Shown here one piece after another: positions 54,713 to 64,000 of a stretch of DNA of 64,000 nt. Position 1 is the first letter of the stretch; every line of letters begins with the position of its first letter. Source of the stretch: Rhipidocladum racemiflorum (lineage: Eukaryota; Streptophyta; Magnoliopsida; Poales; Poaceae); NCBI GenBank assembly GCA_036346355.1, contig CM070585.1, forward strand, positions 1,317,001 through 1,381,000, written 5' to 3'. The position numbers and the translations under genes are program-made. The notes beneath the pieces are model-generated. The model saw nothing but the letters and a program-made list of their open reading frames with translations. It was not told where the DNA came from and made no database searches.

Positions 54713-56940
54713 AAACCCCGTGAAACTTTGTGTACACCTTCTGTCGGCGTATTTTACGCCGGGGTCCCCACTCCCCCGCAATAAAAGAGACCGCCGGGCG
54801 GGCAGGGTGTGTCCGGGCAAACCGCCGTAGGCAAGCAGCAAGAACTCCCGCGTGGTCGCCTAAAGGGAGTGGCGACCAAAGGCCACGCCACTGGCGCCAG
54901 AAGGTGGTCGCCCAAGGGACACGTGGCGAGCCACGCCCTGGCGACCGGCCGAGGTGGTCGCCAGTGGGCGATGTGTGGCGACCAGGCCACACCGCTGGGC
55001 GCCCAGGAAGGTGGTCGCCCAAGGGACACGTGGCAGACAGGCCGCGCCCCTGGCGTCCACCCCCGAGGCCGCAGCACCCGGATCAAGGGTATTTAATGCG
55101 AATCGTGCGCATTAAATGCAAAACATGGAGAATGCAGTATGGCAGCGCGCCTTCCCCAGACGTGCATTAACTGCGTGTGACATCACGGCAGCACCTCACC
55201 CCCTGACGGAACGGGTAGCGTTGGCGGACGTGGGGCCCGAGGCGGGGGTGTGACGGCTGCGGTAGATAATGATAGGATGTAAGAACAGCGACGTGCGCAT
55301 TAAATGCGCCCGTGCCAGTGTAATGAGTATGACTTGCGGTGTAAGCCTCCCATGCGCCCCCGCCAGCCCAAGTATAAAAGGGAGCCGGGGTGCAAGGGAG
55401 AGGGGGTTCGATCCATAGCTAGGAGATTTCATCCTCCCAAGTGAGAAGACAAGCAATACCAAGAAGAACAGGACTAGGGCTATTACTCTCCGGAGGGCCT
55501 GAACCTGGGTAAATCCTAGCGTCCCCCATTCCCCTGAGCTTCACCGGTACTCCGTTCATCTTCCTTCCACCGGCGATAACACCGAAAGCCCCCCGTCCGA
55601 ACCTGATAAGCACCCGATCAGGAGGTGCCTGTTGGCTAGTACGCCGACACCTTCCTATAGATGTCAGGAACCTATTCCAACCATCAATAGCAAGAGTTGA
55701 TGTCAAAGTTTCGACCTTTTTCAGTTTAGTGAAGTTTACACAAAAAATCGGGTCAAATACAGAAACTTCACTCTGAGCTTTCTTGTGTGGTTCTGTTGAT
55801 CAATATAATATTGAATGATCTATCATAAGTCACAAAAAGCAAGAACACTAGAGAACATCCCTTTTAAAAGACAAGAATACAATATATAAGGATCTTTATA
55901 ATTTTTAGCACAAAAGATCGGTTTCTTGCAAAAAAAAAAAAACTGAAAAAATAGGTTGCATACTGCCTAGATGACTGAAATATGATCTATAGAAGATTCA
56001 TCCATCAATCTTTCATCCTTGGCACAAGATCCAAAAGCAATTAAAAGGAGGGAAGTCAAATCCAAAGTGCAATAAGAGAAAATGCAAGAAGTAATAGAAA
56101 TTTCAGAATATAGAAAAAAGTTAACCTTGCATTGCTTTAAGAGAAAAGTTTACAAAGCCACACTACCAGGTGAACAAAGCTCACATGAGCACAAGGAAAA
56201 CCAAATATCCTCTATAAAGACTTAGGGGTGAGGCATCCCTCCACCCCTCTATTTATAGCGCACTGGGAGCAATCCCCACCCTTAGATGACCTTTTTGACA
56301 TTCAAGAAACATCATCAAGGGTTTAGATTCACTCCCTCACACATACATGGGCTAGCCCGCAACCCAACAATATAACAAGTTTTATCCACAAACACACACT
56401 AACTTAGCCACTAGTCCACCCGTGAACCCTTGATCCAACGATCTTCCTTCGGTTGAGTAGGGTCCAAATTATCATCGCATCCATCCACTTGTCCTCTCAG
56501 TTTGCAGCCACTCCTAGCTTCAGTCATCCTCCGGTGACACCTTGATCATCTGGACCTCAGCTCTCCCAACATAGTCTCGATCTCCTCCGCCTCACCATGA
56601 CCTAGCTCGAAGTCCTGCAACCATCAGATACAAGGAAAACACATCACATAGCATTGCTCAAAATGATATGCAAACAGTAATCAGCTGAGCAATCACACAA
56701 CTAAGGATTCCACCTTAGCTCACAAACACTTAAGGGTGCCTTGACCACTTAAGACTATGACCGCTAAAGGCCCCGACCAGTCAAGGCTACAACTAGTTGA
56801 GGCTTCGACCTTTGGTCCTGGATGACCCACAGCAATTCAAATGGCTCAATCCAAAGAAAACTCGCACCTTTAGCACCAAAGGCTCAAAGCACAGTCAATT
56901 ACTCATTACAAACATAGGTAGGCCTCCACATGGTCTTTTC
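54710..56940 (-). repeat. Dispersed LTR-like repeat, copy 2 (split by solo LTR C)
   Basis: 54713-54741 plus 55651-56940 aligns with copy 1 (8410-9480 and 12160-12440): CCCGTGAAACTTT.T.T.CACCTT, CTATAGATGTCAG.AACCTATTCCAACC, CACCCTTAGATGACC, CAGTCAAGGCTAC. TATAAATA on the minus strand (56257-56250) before GAGGGGTGGAGG looks like an LTR promoter and start site. It replaces the rest of the copia element on the right. No coding. Confidence 0.7.
54742..55650 (+). mobile_element. Solo LTR C, 909 bp
   Basis: Starts TGTCGGCGTATTTTACGCCG and ends TAGTACGCCGACA, with inverted TGTCGGCGTA/TACGCCGACA termini. It is flanked by the perfect 5-bp duplication CCTTC (54737-54741, 55651-55655). A plus-strand TATAAAAG lies at 55373-55380. 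Inside are imperfect repeats of AAGGTGGTCGCCCAAGGGAC (54901, 55008) and CACGTGGC. No internal domain remains. Confidence 0.93.
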
Positions 56941-57436
56941 AGTTTACCAGGGAGGCTGTGTGTGTGAAGACAAGTGAAGCGAGGAAGCTTAGAGATTTCT
57001 TTTCTTGCTTCTTTCAATAACAGAAGGTTTGTGTATATATATATATCTGTGTGTGTGTTACCTTTATTAAAGTTCGCAGGTTTCTGGCGATTTCCCTGTG
57101 CCACATCACCCTACGTGTTTCACCCGTCCGATCGCCGACTTCCAACGGCCTGGATCATTCCTTCCGGGCAGTTGGCTTAAAAGGATTTCCCTCTCGGTCC
57201 GATAGGCTGCATGGGCCGCATGCGTAGCCGCGTGCGTGATTCATTTCTTTTGCGCGCAATACGTGGCACGCACGCATGTGTTGCTGCGTGGTGGCTTGTT
57301 TTTTTTGCATAAAGCCCCTTAGCATTACCGAAATTGCATAAAGGTCCTAAATTTCACGAAAAGACCCTTTTTAGCGGAAAGGTCCTCTAGAAATTTGTAA
57401 AATACATTCCCATCCATCCCCCCAAGTCCATTCTTA
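56941..57436. other. Intergenic, no gene seen
   Basis: Contains short (TA)n/(TG)n runs near 57035-57058. No coding frame was recognised. Confidence 0.45.
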
Positions 57437-58040
57437 TTTAGAAACACCCCTCCAAAATTTATTTGAATCCTTCTCGGGCCTGATTTCTCGCCAAAAATCT
57501 ATTTTCCCTAAAAAAATCCTCTTCTTTTCAAAATAGCCCTCCAAAATTTTCTTAAATACATTAAAACCTTGTTCGGCCCTATTTATCACACAAAAAAGAA
57601 AAAAAAAACTCTCCACATGTGATTTTGGCCCTGTCCAATTTTTCAAAAAGATAACCCCATCCGAAAATTCAAAAAATAAAAAATTTCCAAACAAACACTT
57701 CCTACACCCGACCCCCCCCCAAAAAAAGGGTCATTTTTATTCAAAAATACCCCTCCAAAATTTATTTAAATCCATCTCAGGCTTGATTTCTCACCAAAAA
57801 TCTGTTTTCCCTAAAAAAAGGTCATCTTCTTTTCGAAATAGCCCTTTGAATTTTTTTTAAATACATTAAAAACCTTTTTAGGCCCTGTTGATGATGCAAA
57901 AAAAGGAAAATCATAAAAATGCCCATCCAAAAATTTCAAAAACAAAAAAATTCAAACAAACACTTCACACACCCCGATTTTTATTAAAATCCTTTTAAGC
58001 CTGATTTTTCATAAAAATAAAAATAAAAAAACACTTCCTA
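57437..58040. repeat. ~303-bp tandem duplication
   Basis: CCCCTCCAAAATTTATTT.AATCC, then TGATTTCTC.CCAAAAATCT.TTTTCCCTAAAAAAA, CTTCTTTTC.AAATAGCCCT, AAATACATTAAAA.CCTT, GGCCCT.TT occur at 57451 and again at 57754. A third, short remnant lies near 57990-58075. Very A/T- and C-rich; no coding. Confidence 0.8.
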
Positions 58041-58770
58041 CACCCAATTTTTCGCAAAAATAAAAAAAACCTTCTTTTCTCACTCGATTATATTAAAATG
58101 TTTTTTTTTTGCGCTCGCGCGGTGTGCCGCCGCGCATACTACGTAGTACACAAGAGGAATTCACTGAATGCATTGCTATGAAGATGAGCCAGGCAGAATT
58201 GGCAAGGAGGATCAGAAAGGCACTAAACTCTAAAGCGCTTTGTGTTGGAATGATCTGCCGATTTTGCGTTCTCACCATAGAGCATGCGCCAGGGGCGTGA
58301 AGAACCGGTGGCCTAACGGCAGAAACTGACCATACGAGATTTGGACGCTTACATTTATTGTAGAGCCGAAGACGATATCTCCAAGCACCTTTGTCGCACA
58401 AGATGGAGTGAGGACGGCGAAAAGGGTTGTTCAGTCTTTCTTTGTCGAAAAGGAGTTACTCACTTCGATTTTGTCCTTTGCCCGTCTACATTTTTCTTCG
58501 ACCAATTGATGACATGCCCTTGGCAAGGTCTAAGAAGTAAAGAAAACACGCGGCACACAGGCACGCGATTGCTAAAGACAGAAATTAACGTAACAAATAA
58601 AGAAGCAGCGAACGTATCACTTGCGAACCACCAAAGCATCAGGATGCGATGCCTGCTCTGAAGTAAAAGCACCTCTTGTCGCCTGCTCACAAGTAGTTTG
58701 AAGTCCTGCCCAATAAGTGAGAAAAAAGAGCATGTTTTGTCGATTATGACTGTAGGATCAGTCTAATTAA
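58041..58770. other. Intergenic, no gene identified
   Basis: Includes short frames without similarity to known proteins. Nothing can be supported. Confidence 0.35.
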
Positions 58771-58856
58771 GTCCAGTTCATTCCAGCTTCTGGATTATGG
58801 ATTCCGAATTATAGAAGAAGCTGTTTCTGATTATGGTAAAATCAGGTCGAATAAGT
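58771..58856. mobile_element. Left half of a Tourist-like MITE
   Basis: GTCCAGTTCATTCCAGCTTCTGGATTATGGATTC... closely matches the first ~85 bp of the complete element at 1720-1990 and is preceded by TAA. The right half is missing. Confidence 0.7.
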
Positions 58857-59637
58857 GATGCTCAGTAAGTTCTGCTCAATAAGTGATGCTGGGAGGGGAC
58901 AGGAGGGAACTTGAGGTGGCCGGATCCAGCTCAGGTGATGCCGACGGCCGCTGGATCACGTTGGACAGATTGCAAGGGTGTTGAGAAGTTGGCGCCTGTA
59001 TATGTATGTGTACTCCCAGACCTGCAACTGCAACACATGTTTCCTTTCAAGATGCATCAGAGAAACATGTAAATGAGGAGCCAATAGTAGTAAGGGAGGT
59101 GACACGGGTATCAATCCGCTTATTATTGAGATGATTATTCGAGGGATCCCCTTTCTTGATTTTTTCCAAGCTGTGTGGCCTGCCTGACAGGCCTCAGCTT
59201 GTGGCGGTCATCTTTTAATTGCCATATGAACCAGAGGTATTAATGTATGAACCAGGCATGGGTAACTGAATGATTGTCGGATGTGAGTTCTTATCTTTGC
59301 TTCATTCCTATCATTTTCCTTATGCACCAATGGAATTACTGACAACTAAAAAAGGACATATATTACTTGAGAAGCTAGCATATGTAATGCTCTTCAATAA
59401 TTGTCAATCTTCTATCGATTCATCTTCATTAGATGTACAGAATGTCAAAATTACACGTACAAAGAAAGCATGATCAAGACCATCAATGCCTATTTGCTGC
59501 TATTTTCTTTTCTGAAAAACTGCGCTCCTAGTCCCTACTGTTAGGGAAGCAATATTATCAACTGGAAATACCAATACAACTGTCGTTCGCAAGGCATAAA
59601 CAGGCCATGAAACTGTGTCACATGACAATTTCATAAC
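58857..59637. other. Intergenic; 3' flank of the U-box gene
   Basis: Contains the U-box gene's 3' UTR (minus strand, from 59637 leftwards, limit unknown). No other gene seen. Confidence 0.4.
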
Positions 59638-62600
59638 CTAGCGATCAAACCTGTAATGGCGCTCCATGCTTCCCATGGATGAACCTCGTCTTGAGGGACG
59701 CTTATCTATAATTTGAGAGAAGACCGGCAGCTTGTCGATGTGCTTCAATGCTGCCTCTGCAATACGTTGTGTTCTGGAATCCCCATGCTGGAAAGCATGA
59801 ACAAGAGCAGAACCCAGACTGCGATCGCTTGAAGCAGCTTTAGCGATCTTCTCTGCCCGCAAAATCCTCTCCACAGCCCATGTCACCCTCTGCTGAAGGC
59901 TGCCTGTCGGGTTTTCCTTCAAGATACCAAATATTGGTTCGATCCCATTTGCCCTATGGAGCACCAAAACACCTTCGGCAATCTCCACTCCATCCTCAAG
60001 CACCGTGCAAAGGGCAGCCAAAGCAGCTTCGACAACCTTCTTGTTACAATGATTCAAACAAAGAATCAACCGCTCCACTGCCTTCCCTTCTAGAATGCAA
60101 AAATTGTCCCTAATCGAGCAGATTCCAGAGTGAACACGACAAAGTTGAATACCAGGTGGCTTCCTACCAAACAAGCCAAGCATAGACTTCTGTTCAGGCT
60201 CATCAAATTTTGGTGTGCCAGTCATGTATTTTGATTGCAATGAGAGATTCACTAATGCCTTTGCAGAGAGCACCTGCACATCGTCCAGCCCATTCAGGCG
60301 AAGCAAGCTGGTGAACATTGAGGCGAGATTGTATTCACGAGCAAGGGCAATGCAACGTGGCTCCTCCCGCAGAGCATAGGTTATCCTCGCTAGAACTTTT
60401 ACAAGTGCTTCAAGCAATGTATTATCACAGATGCTAATGCCAGCCTCTCCGCGAGAGATACTTAACACCTTACGAGCAACAAACTTGAACGCCCCTTGCT
60501 CGATTAACTCCCTGGTAAGGCGCCTGTCCCTTTTAGGAAGGTTAGCCAGAATCTGAAGTGCATAATCTTGCTCATCTGCGTTCGCATCATCTGGGAAGGT
60601 AATCCTTTTCTTGGAAACCAGATCTGGGAAGGTAATCCGAACCAAGCAGCCAAGCAGAGTCGGACTTGCTCGGAGAACTTGCGCTATCTCATGGTCCATG
60701 TGAAAGGAAATTTTGCACAACAGCTTTAAAGAAGCAATGCGGCTTTCATGATGATCACTCTCAACAAATTGAACCAAGTTGGTGATAGCACCGGAAGATT
60801 TTATAGCTGAGACAATGGATACAACTGTTGTTGTAGAACTGCTTAGCATATCAAAAATTTCAAGAAGCTTGTACTGTATTGGAGGTGAGGTGTTACTGAT
60901 CAAATGAAGCAAGCTGTGCACAATGTCTTCCGATACCAGAGTATGGCGGCCGTCAACATCAAGTGGGATTGTCCCAAAGTCAACACCAGAAGCTACAAGA
61001 TTGCATAGAACTGCTGCAGCAGCCTCTTGCAGCCTTGGTGGAAGGAATTTGATGCCATTGATAGAGAGAACTCGGAAAAGTGGGAGAAGGACATCTTCCT
61101 CAATAAGAACCTTGGCGCTCTCTGCATTGGCAGATATATGCTCTAACACCTTGAAAGCAACCTCTTTTGACTCCAAGCTACCCTTTTCGACAACACCAGC
61201 AAATAACGAACCCACCCGTTTGGCCACCAAGATCTTCAAGTCATTAGACAGGACAATCTTTTCTAGAGACGATGCCATCAACAGCTGCTTTTCTGGAGAA
61301 CCTGATCAATTTCAGCACAATACATATCATTGGGTAAGAAACCAGGTAAAAGTACTTCCAGTGGACTAGCAACAAGCAAATTAGTAAACTAATACATTCA
61401 TCTATGTTGAAATTGTGGCAAAATTAAAGGAAATCTCAACATAGTGCAAAGGAGAAGACCAAAAGGAACAAACTTACCGATGATACTATTATGTAAATAA
61501 CTTGGAAGCTTGAATTGAGTCTATTCCACTAATTAAATAAAAAATAATAATTGAATATGTTTGGAGAACCATAAGTGATCAGGAAGAGGATGACACCTTC
61601 AATAAGCAGGTTAAGTAGTGGTTCCAGTCTGCCATTTTCAGCCATCTGCACAACATTTTTCTCGCACATGTCCAAATTCTCGAGTGTCCTCTCAGCCTTC
61701 TCAGCGACTGCCGGGTTGTCTGCTTTGCTTCCAGCCACCTTGCCCAATATAAGTATCGCTCCATTCAATTCACTTATCTTTTCACATACCAATTCAGATT
61801 TTGAAAGCTCATACAAGGTAGATACAGCCAATTCCCTCTCCTGACAAACCTCACAATCGATAAACTTAATGACTGTGCGAATGGTGTCCCCTTCCAACAC
61901 AGCTTCCTGCAGAGGATGAAGACGTATTGTGTCAATACTATGTAGTACATCACAACACATAAATACTCAGTTTTATTGCATCTTCTTTCACCTACTCTGT
62001 ATTCATCCGTTTCTCCGGCAAACTCCAGAAGAGCTTCCAGCGCTTTGAGACGCACTCTTGAACTGACGCTTCTCAGCATAGCACCCACCATCGGTATCAT
62101 CCCCTCTCTGAGCACGGCATGCTTGCCCACCCTCCCTTCGTTCCACACACGCAGTACGTAGCCCAACGCACGCACCGCCTCTTTCTCCGAGGCGTCCTTC
62201 GTCAGCCACTGGCAGGCCTTGCGGAGCTCCGCTTTCTCCGACTTGTCCGTCCACTCCTCGATGGCGGCCCGCAACGCGATGACAGGCATCAGGTCCGTGC
62301 GGTAGACCTCTCGCATCGAGACCGGGCAGCACGGCCTCCTGCCAAGGTCGCCGCACTCCAAGAACCACCTGGCGATCGCCTCCTGCTCGAAGGCGTGGCC
62401 GGTCTCTATGACCACCGGGTCCCGCATCACCTGCATGGTGATCGGGCAGACGAACGCCGACAGCACCCCGTCCTCGCTTGCACCGTCGTCAAATCCGTCG
62501 CCGCCACCCTCGTACCCGTCGAGACCCTCTGCAAGGTTAAAAACCAGAGAGCAGAGGCTCCCATGAGCATTTCGTCGAAGCTCATGAGGGCGTGAGAAGG

Positions 62601-62677
62601 TCGCTGCGATTTCTCAACCGAGCTCGGACTTGCGTACCTCCCACTTGGCGCTGCGATCCTTGTCGGTGCTGCTCCAT
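59638..62677 (-). CDS. U-box/ARM-repeat E3 ubiquitin ligase, SAUL1/PUB43-44-like
   Basis: Exons 62677-62638, 62528-61996, 61906-61597 and 61301-59638; 848 residues plus stop, in frame. The start ATG (MEQHRQGSQRQVG) is joined to exon 2 through GGGAG|GTACGC and CTTGCAG|AGG. After a Gly/Asp-rich linker comes the U-box (about residues 37-105): FVCPITMQVMRDPVV.ETGHAFE..AI..WF...CCPVS. This binds the ubiquitin-conjugating enzyme. The rest is a long array of armadillo repeats (ALEALLEFAG, ISELNGAILILGKVAG, AKALVNLSLQSKYM, VEAALAALCTVLEDG) ending in a basic Ser/Arg-rich tail RPSRRGSSMGS. In Arabidopsis, the related SAUL1 (PUB44) acts at the plasma membrane and restrains senescence and immunity. The exact orthologue is not assigned. 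An 11-residue in-frame duplication (RITFP..) lies near residue 450. Confidence 0.95.
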
Positions 62678-62821
62678 GTGTTGTGGCGACAGCAGCAGCA
62701 GGAGGAGGAGGAGGAGGAGGATACCGGAGTTGGGAAAGCAAACGGGAGCAGCGGAGTTGACTCGCCGGCATTCGGGTTGCGTAGGTTAAAGGAGAGAATA
62801 GATGGGAGTGGTTGGCCAGTG

Positions 62822-62824
<3 letters not shown>

Positions 62825-62897
<73 letters not shown>
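62825..62897. repeat. (GA)n microsatellite upstream of the U-box gene
   Basis: About 36 GA repeats. Read with the gene (minus strand) it is (CT)n, starting about 150 bp upstream of the ATG, in the leader or core promoter. Pyrimidine (CT)n runs at such positions are common in plant promoters. The number of copies may be uncertain. Confidence 0.95.
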
Positions 62898-62900
<3 letters not shown>

Positions 62901-63640
62901 CGGTGGTGATGACGCGCGCGAAGAGGAGGACGGAGGAAGACGCGTGAGGGTGTGAGATGGCGAAGGCGGCCCACGGGGAAGCCGGAAGCGGACGGTGAAA
63001 ACAGGAAACGGCGAGCGACCGCGTCCATGGGCGTCTGTCAACTCAACTGTGAAGTGAGCCGCTCGCCTGCCACGCGATATTTAACATTGTTTATGCAGGT
63101 CCCGTGCGTAGAAAACGGTGCCACCTCGACATTGACTGCTTCTGGAGGAGTTGCGCTTGCGCCTCTCACAAGTGCAACGATCGCTGCGCTTCCAACGCTC
63201 GACGTACGTATGGTTCTTGGCTCGGAAAACTCCAGCTACAGAAGATGCTCTCTCACTGTTCTCCGGTGACTCTAAAGGATTGCTGCCGTTGTGTGCCATG
63301 GAATCACTGTCGATTCTGTCATTGTTCTGGGGCGGGCGACTCTCATGGTTTGTTGCTCTCAACTTTGAAGCTTTGGCCTATTGAAGTGGCTCTCGTGCGA
63401 ATTCAATTACAAAAATAGCCTACTCTCTTATTACGGATTTAGATCTATATGTATTGTTTGCCGATGCTTCCACGATCAGAAAAAGGGTTATTTTGGCAAC
63501 TGTGTCTATATAGATTTTTTTTATAATAAAAAGTGGCATGAGGCTAGAAAAGCTAAGCTTTCCTGCATGTTTTGCTCAAAGGATGGATGTAATGTAATGT
63601 ACTCGGTGCTGTTGGCCTTTCATCAGTGAAGGCAACAGGG
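62898..63640. other. Upstream region of the U-box gene, no gene seen
   Basis: GC-rich promoter-like sequence near 62900-63060, then mixed sequence without a supportable coding frame. Confidence 0.4.
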
Positions 63641-63676
63641 GTCCTCTCCTCTCCTCTCCTCTCCTCTCCTCTCCTC
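63641..63676. repeat. (CTCCT)n pentanucleotide repeat
   Basis: Seven near-perfect TCTCC/CTCCT units. Confidence 0.9.
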
Positions 63677-64000
63677 TCTCAGCGTAGGGTGATGTACGTG
63701 GGGCAGCATTTCGCCGGCGCGGCCGAGCTCAAACAATAGAGAACCGCTGTACGGACCACGTGAACAATGGAGAGGCGCGTGCCGGTCACCTCGATGCAAG
63801 CAAGCTCGTCGGCCCAACGACGCAGCCCGGCGTCTTCGGAAGCGCGGCTTGGCCCATGTGCCCGTCTCTAGCCTTCTAAATCCCATTCCCTCCGCACCGC
63901 CGAGAGAGTGGCCCGTCTGATTTCCACGCCTCCCACCACAAGCAAAGCGGCCGGCCTATCTACCGCGCGTCCTGGCAGCACTGTTTCAAATTTCGTTTCT
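63677..64000. other. GC-rich right edge, possible promoter of a plus-strand gene
   Basis: The last 130 bp (CTAAATCCC, CTCCGCACCGCCGAGAG, CACCACAAGC) have the composition of a grass 5' leader. No ATG-led coding frame is visible before the window ends. Confidence 0.25.

Noticed and set aside
58109..58690. Short frames with helical-looking peptides
   Set aside because: No splice context, no family similarity and several overlapping alternatives on both strands.
62427..63041. 204-codon minus-strand frame containing a long Leu-Ser run
   Set aside because: Produced by translating the (CT)n microsatellite; exon 1 of the U-box gene explains the region better.
1..64000. CRISPR array, bacterial operons, phage or viral genes
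   Set aside because: No spaced short repeats, ribosome-binding sites or such genes were seen; tandem repeats here are long-period plant satellites or microsatellites.

Overview
This window is nuclear DNA from a plant, almost certainly a grass. It has intron-rich genes with plant-specific families (NAC, a SAUL1-like plant U-box protein, plant UGPase, a plant-type histone H4 promoter). It carries Stowaway-like and Tourist-like MITEs with TA and TAA target duplications, a TRIM element, and Ty3/gypsy and Ty1/copia LTR retrotransposons. Some 5' gene ends are strongly GC-rich, as is common in grasses. The species cannot be named from the sequence alone. There are no bacterial operons, no CRISPR array and no convincing functional tRNA or rRNA gene.

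Layout. 0.8-1.0 kb: a GC-rich block with a splice donor on the minus strand, probably the non-coding first exon of a gene that continues off the left edge. 2.8-6.9 kb: a broken quinolinate phosphoribosyltransferase (QPT) copy on the minus strand, with introns still present, central exons missing, a frameshift and a stop. 8.4-12.4 kb: a large repeat that was hit by one solo LTR, which was hit in turn by a second. 12.8-15.9 kb: a complete seven-exon Nudix hydrolase of the NUDT23 (FAD pyrophosphohydrolase) type, plus strand. 19.1-24.5 kb: a complete UDP-glucose pyrophosphorylase in 21 coding exons, minus strand. 25.4-26.6 kb: a ~507-bp tandem array carrying tRNA-like modules. 29.4-29.7 kb: an intronless histone H4 with its promoter. 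31.5-38.0 kb: two tandem NAC transcription factor genes, minus strand. 38.6-38.9 kb: an intact-looking 280-bp TRIM. 40.0-51.5 kb: an 11.5-kb gypsy element on the minus strand, with a long opposite-strand ORF, inserted in a (TA)n tract. 51.5-51.7 kb: a foldback element also sitting in (TA)n. 52.5-54.7 kb: a truncated copia element. 54.7-56.9 kb: a second copy of the 8.4-12.4 kb repeat, split by a solo LTR. 59.6-62.7 kb: a complete four-exon U-box/ARM-repeat E3 ligase of the SAUL1/PUB43-44 type, minus strand.

The genes are housekeeping or regulatory loci and do not form one pathway. Two of them, the NUDT23-type hydrolase (FAD) and the QPT remnant (NAD precursor), touch nucleotide cofactors; nothing shows that they are co-regulated. 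Gene models were built by hand from splice sites and conserved protein sequence. Exon ends are therefore predictions, although all five protein-coding models with introns stay in frame from start to stop. UTR limits are not known.
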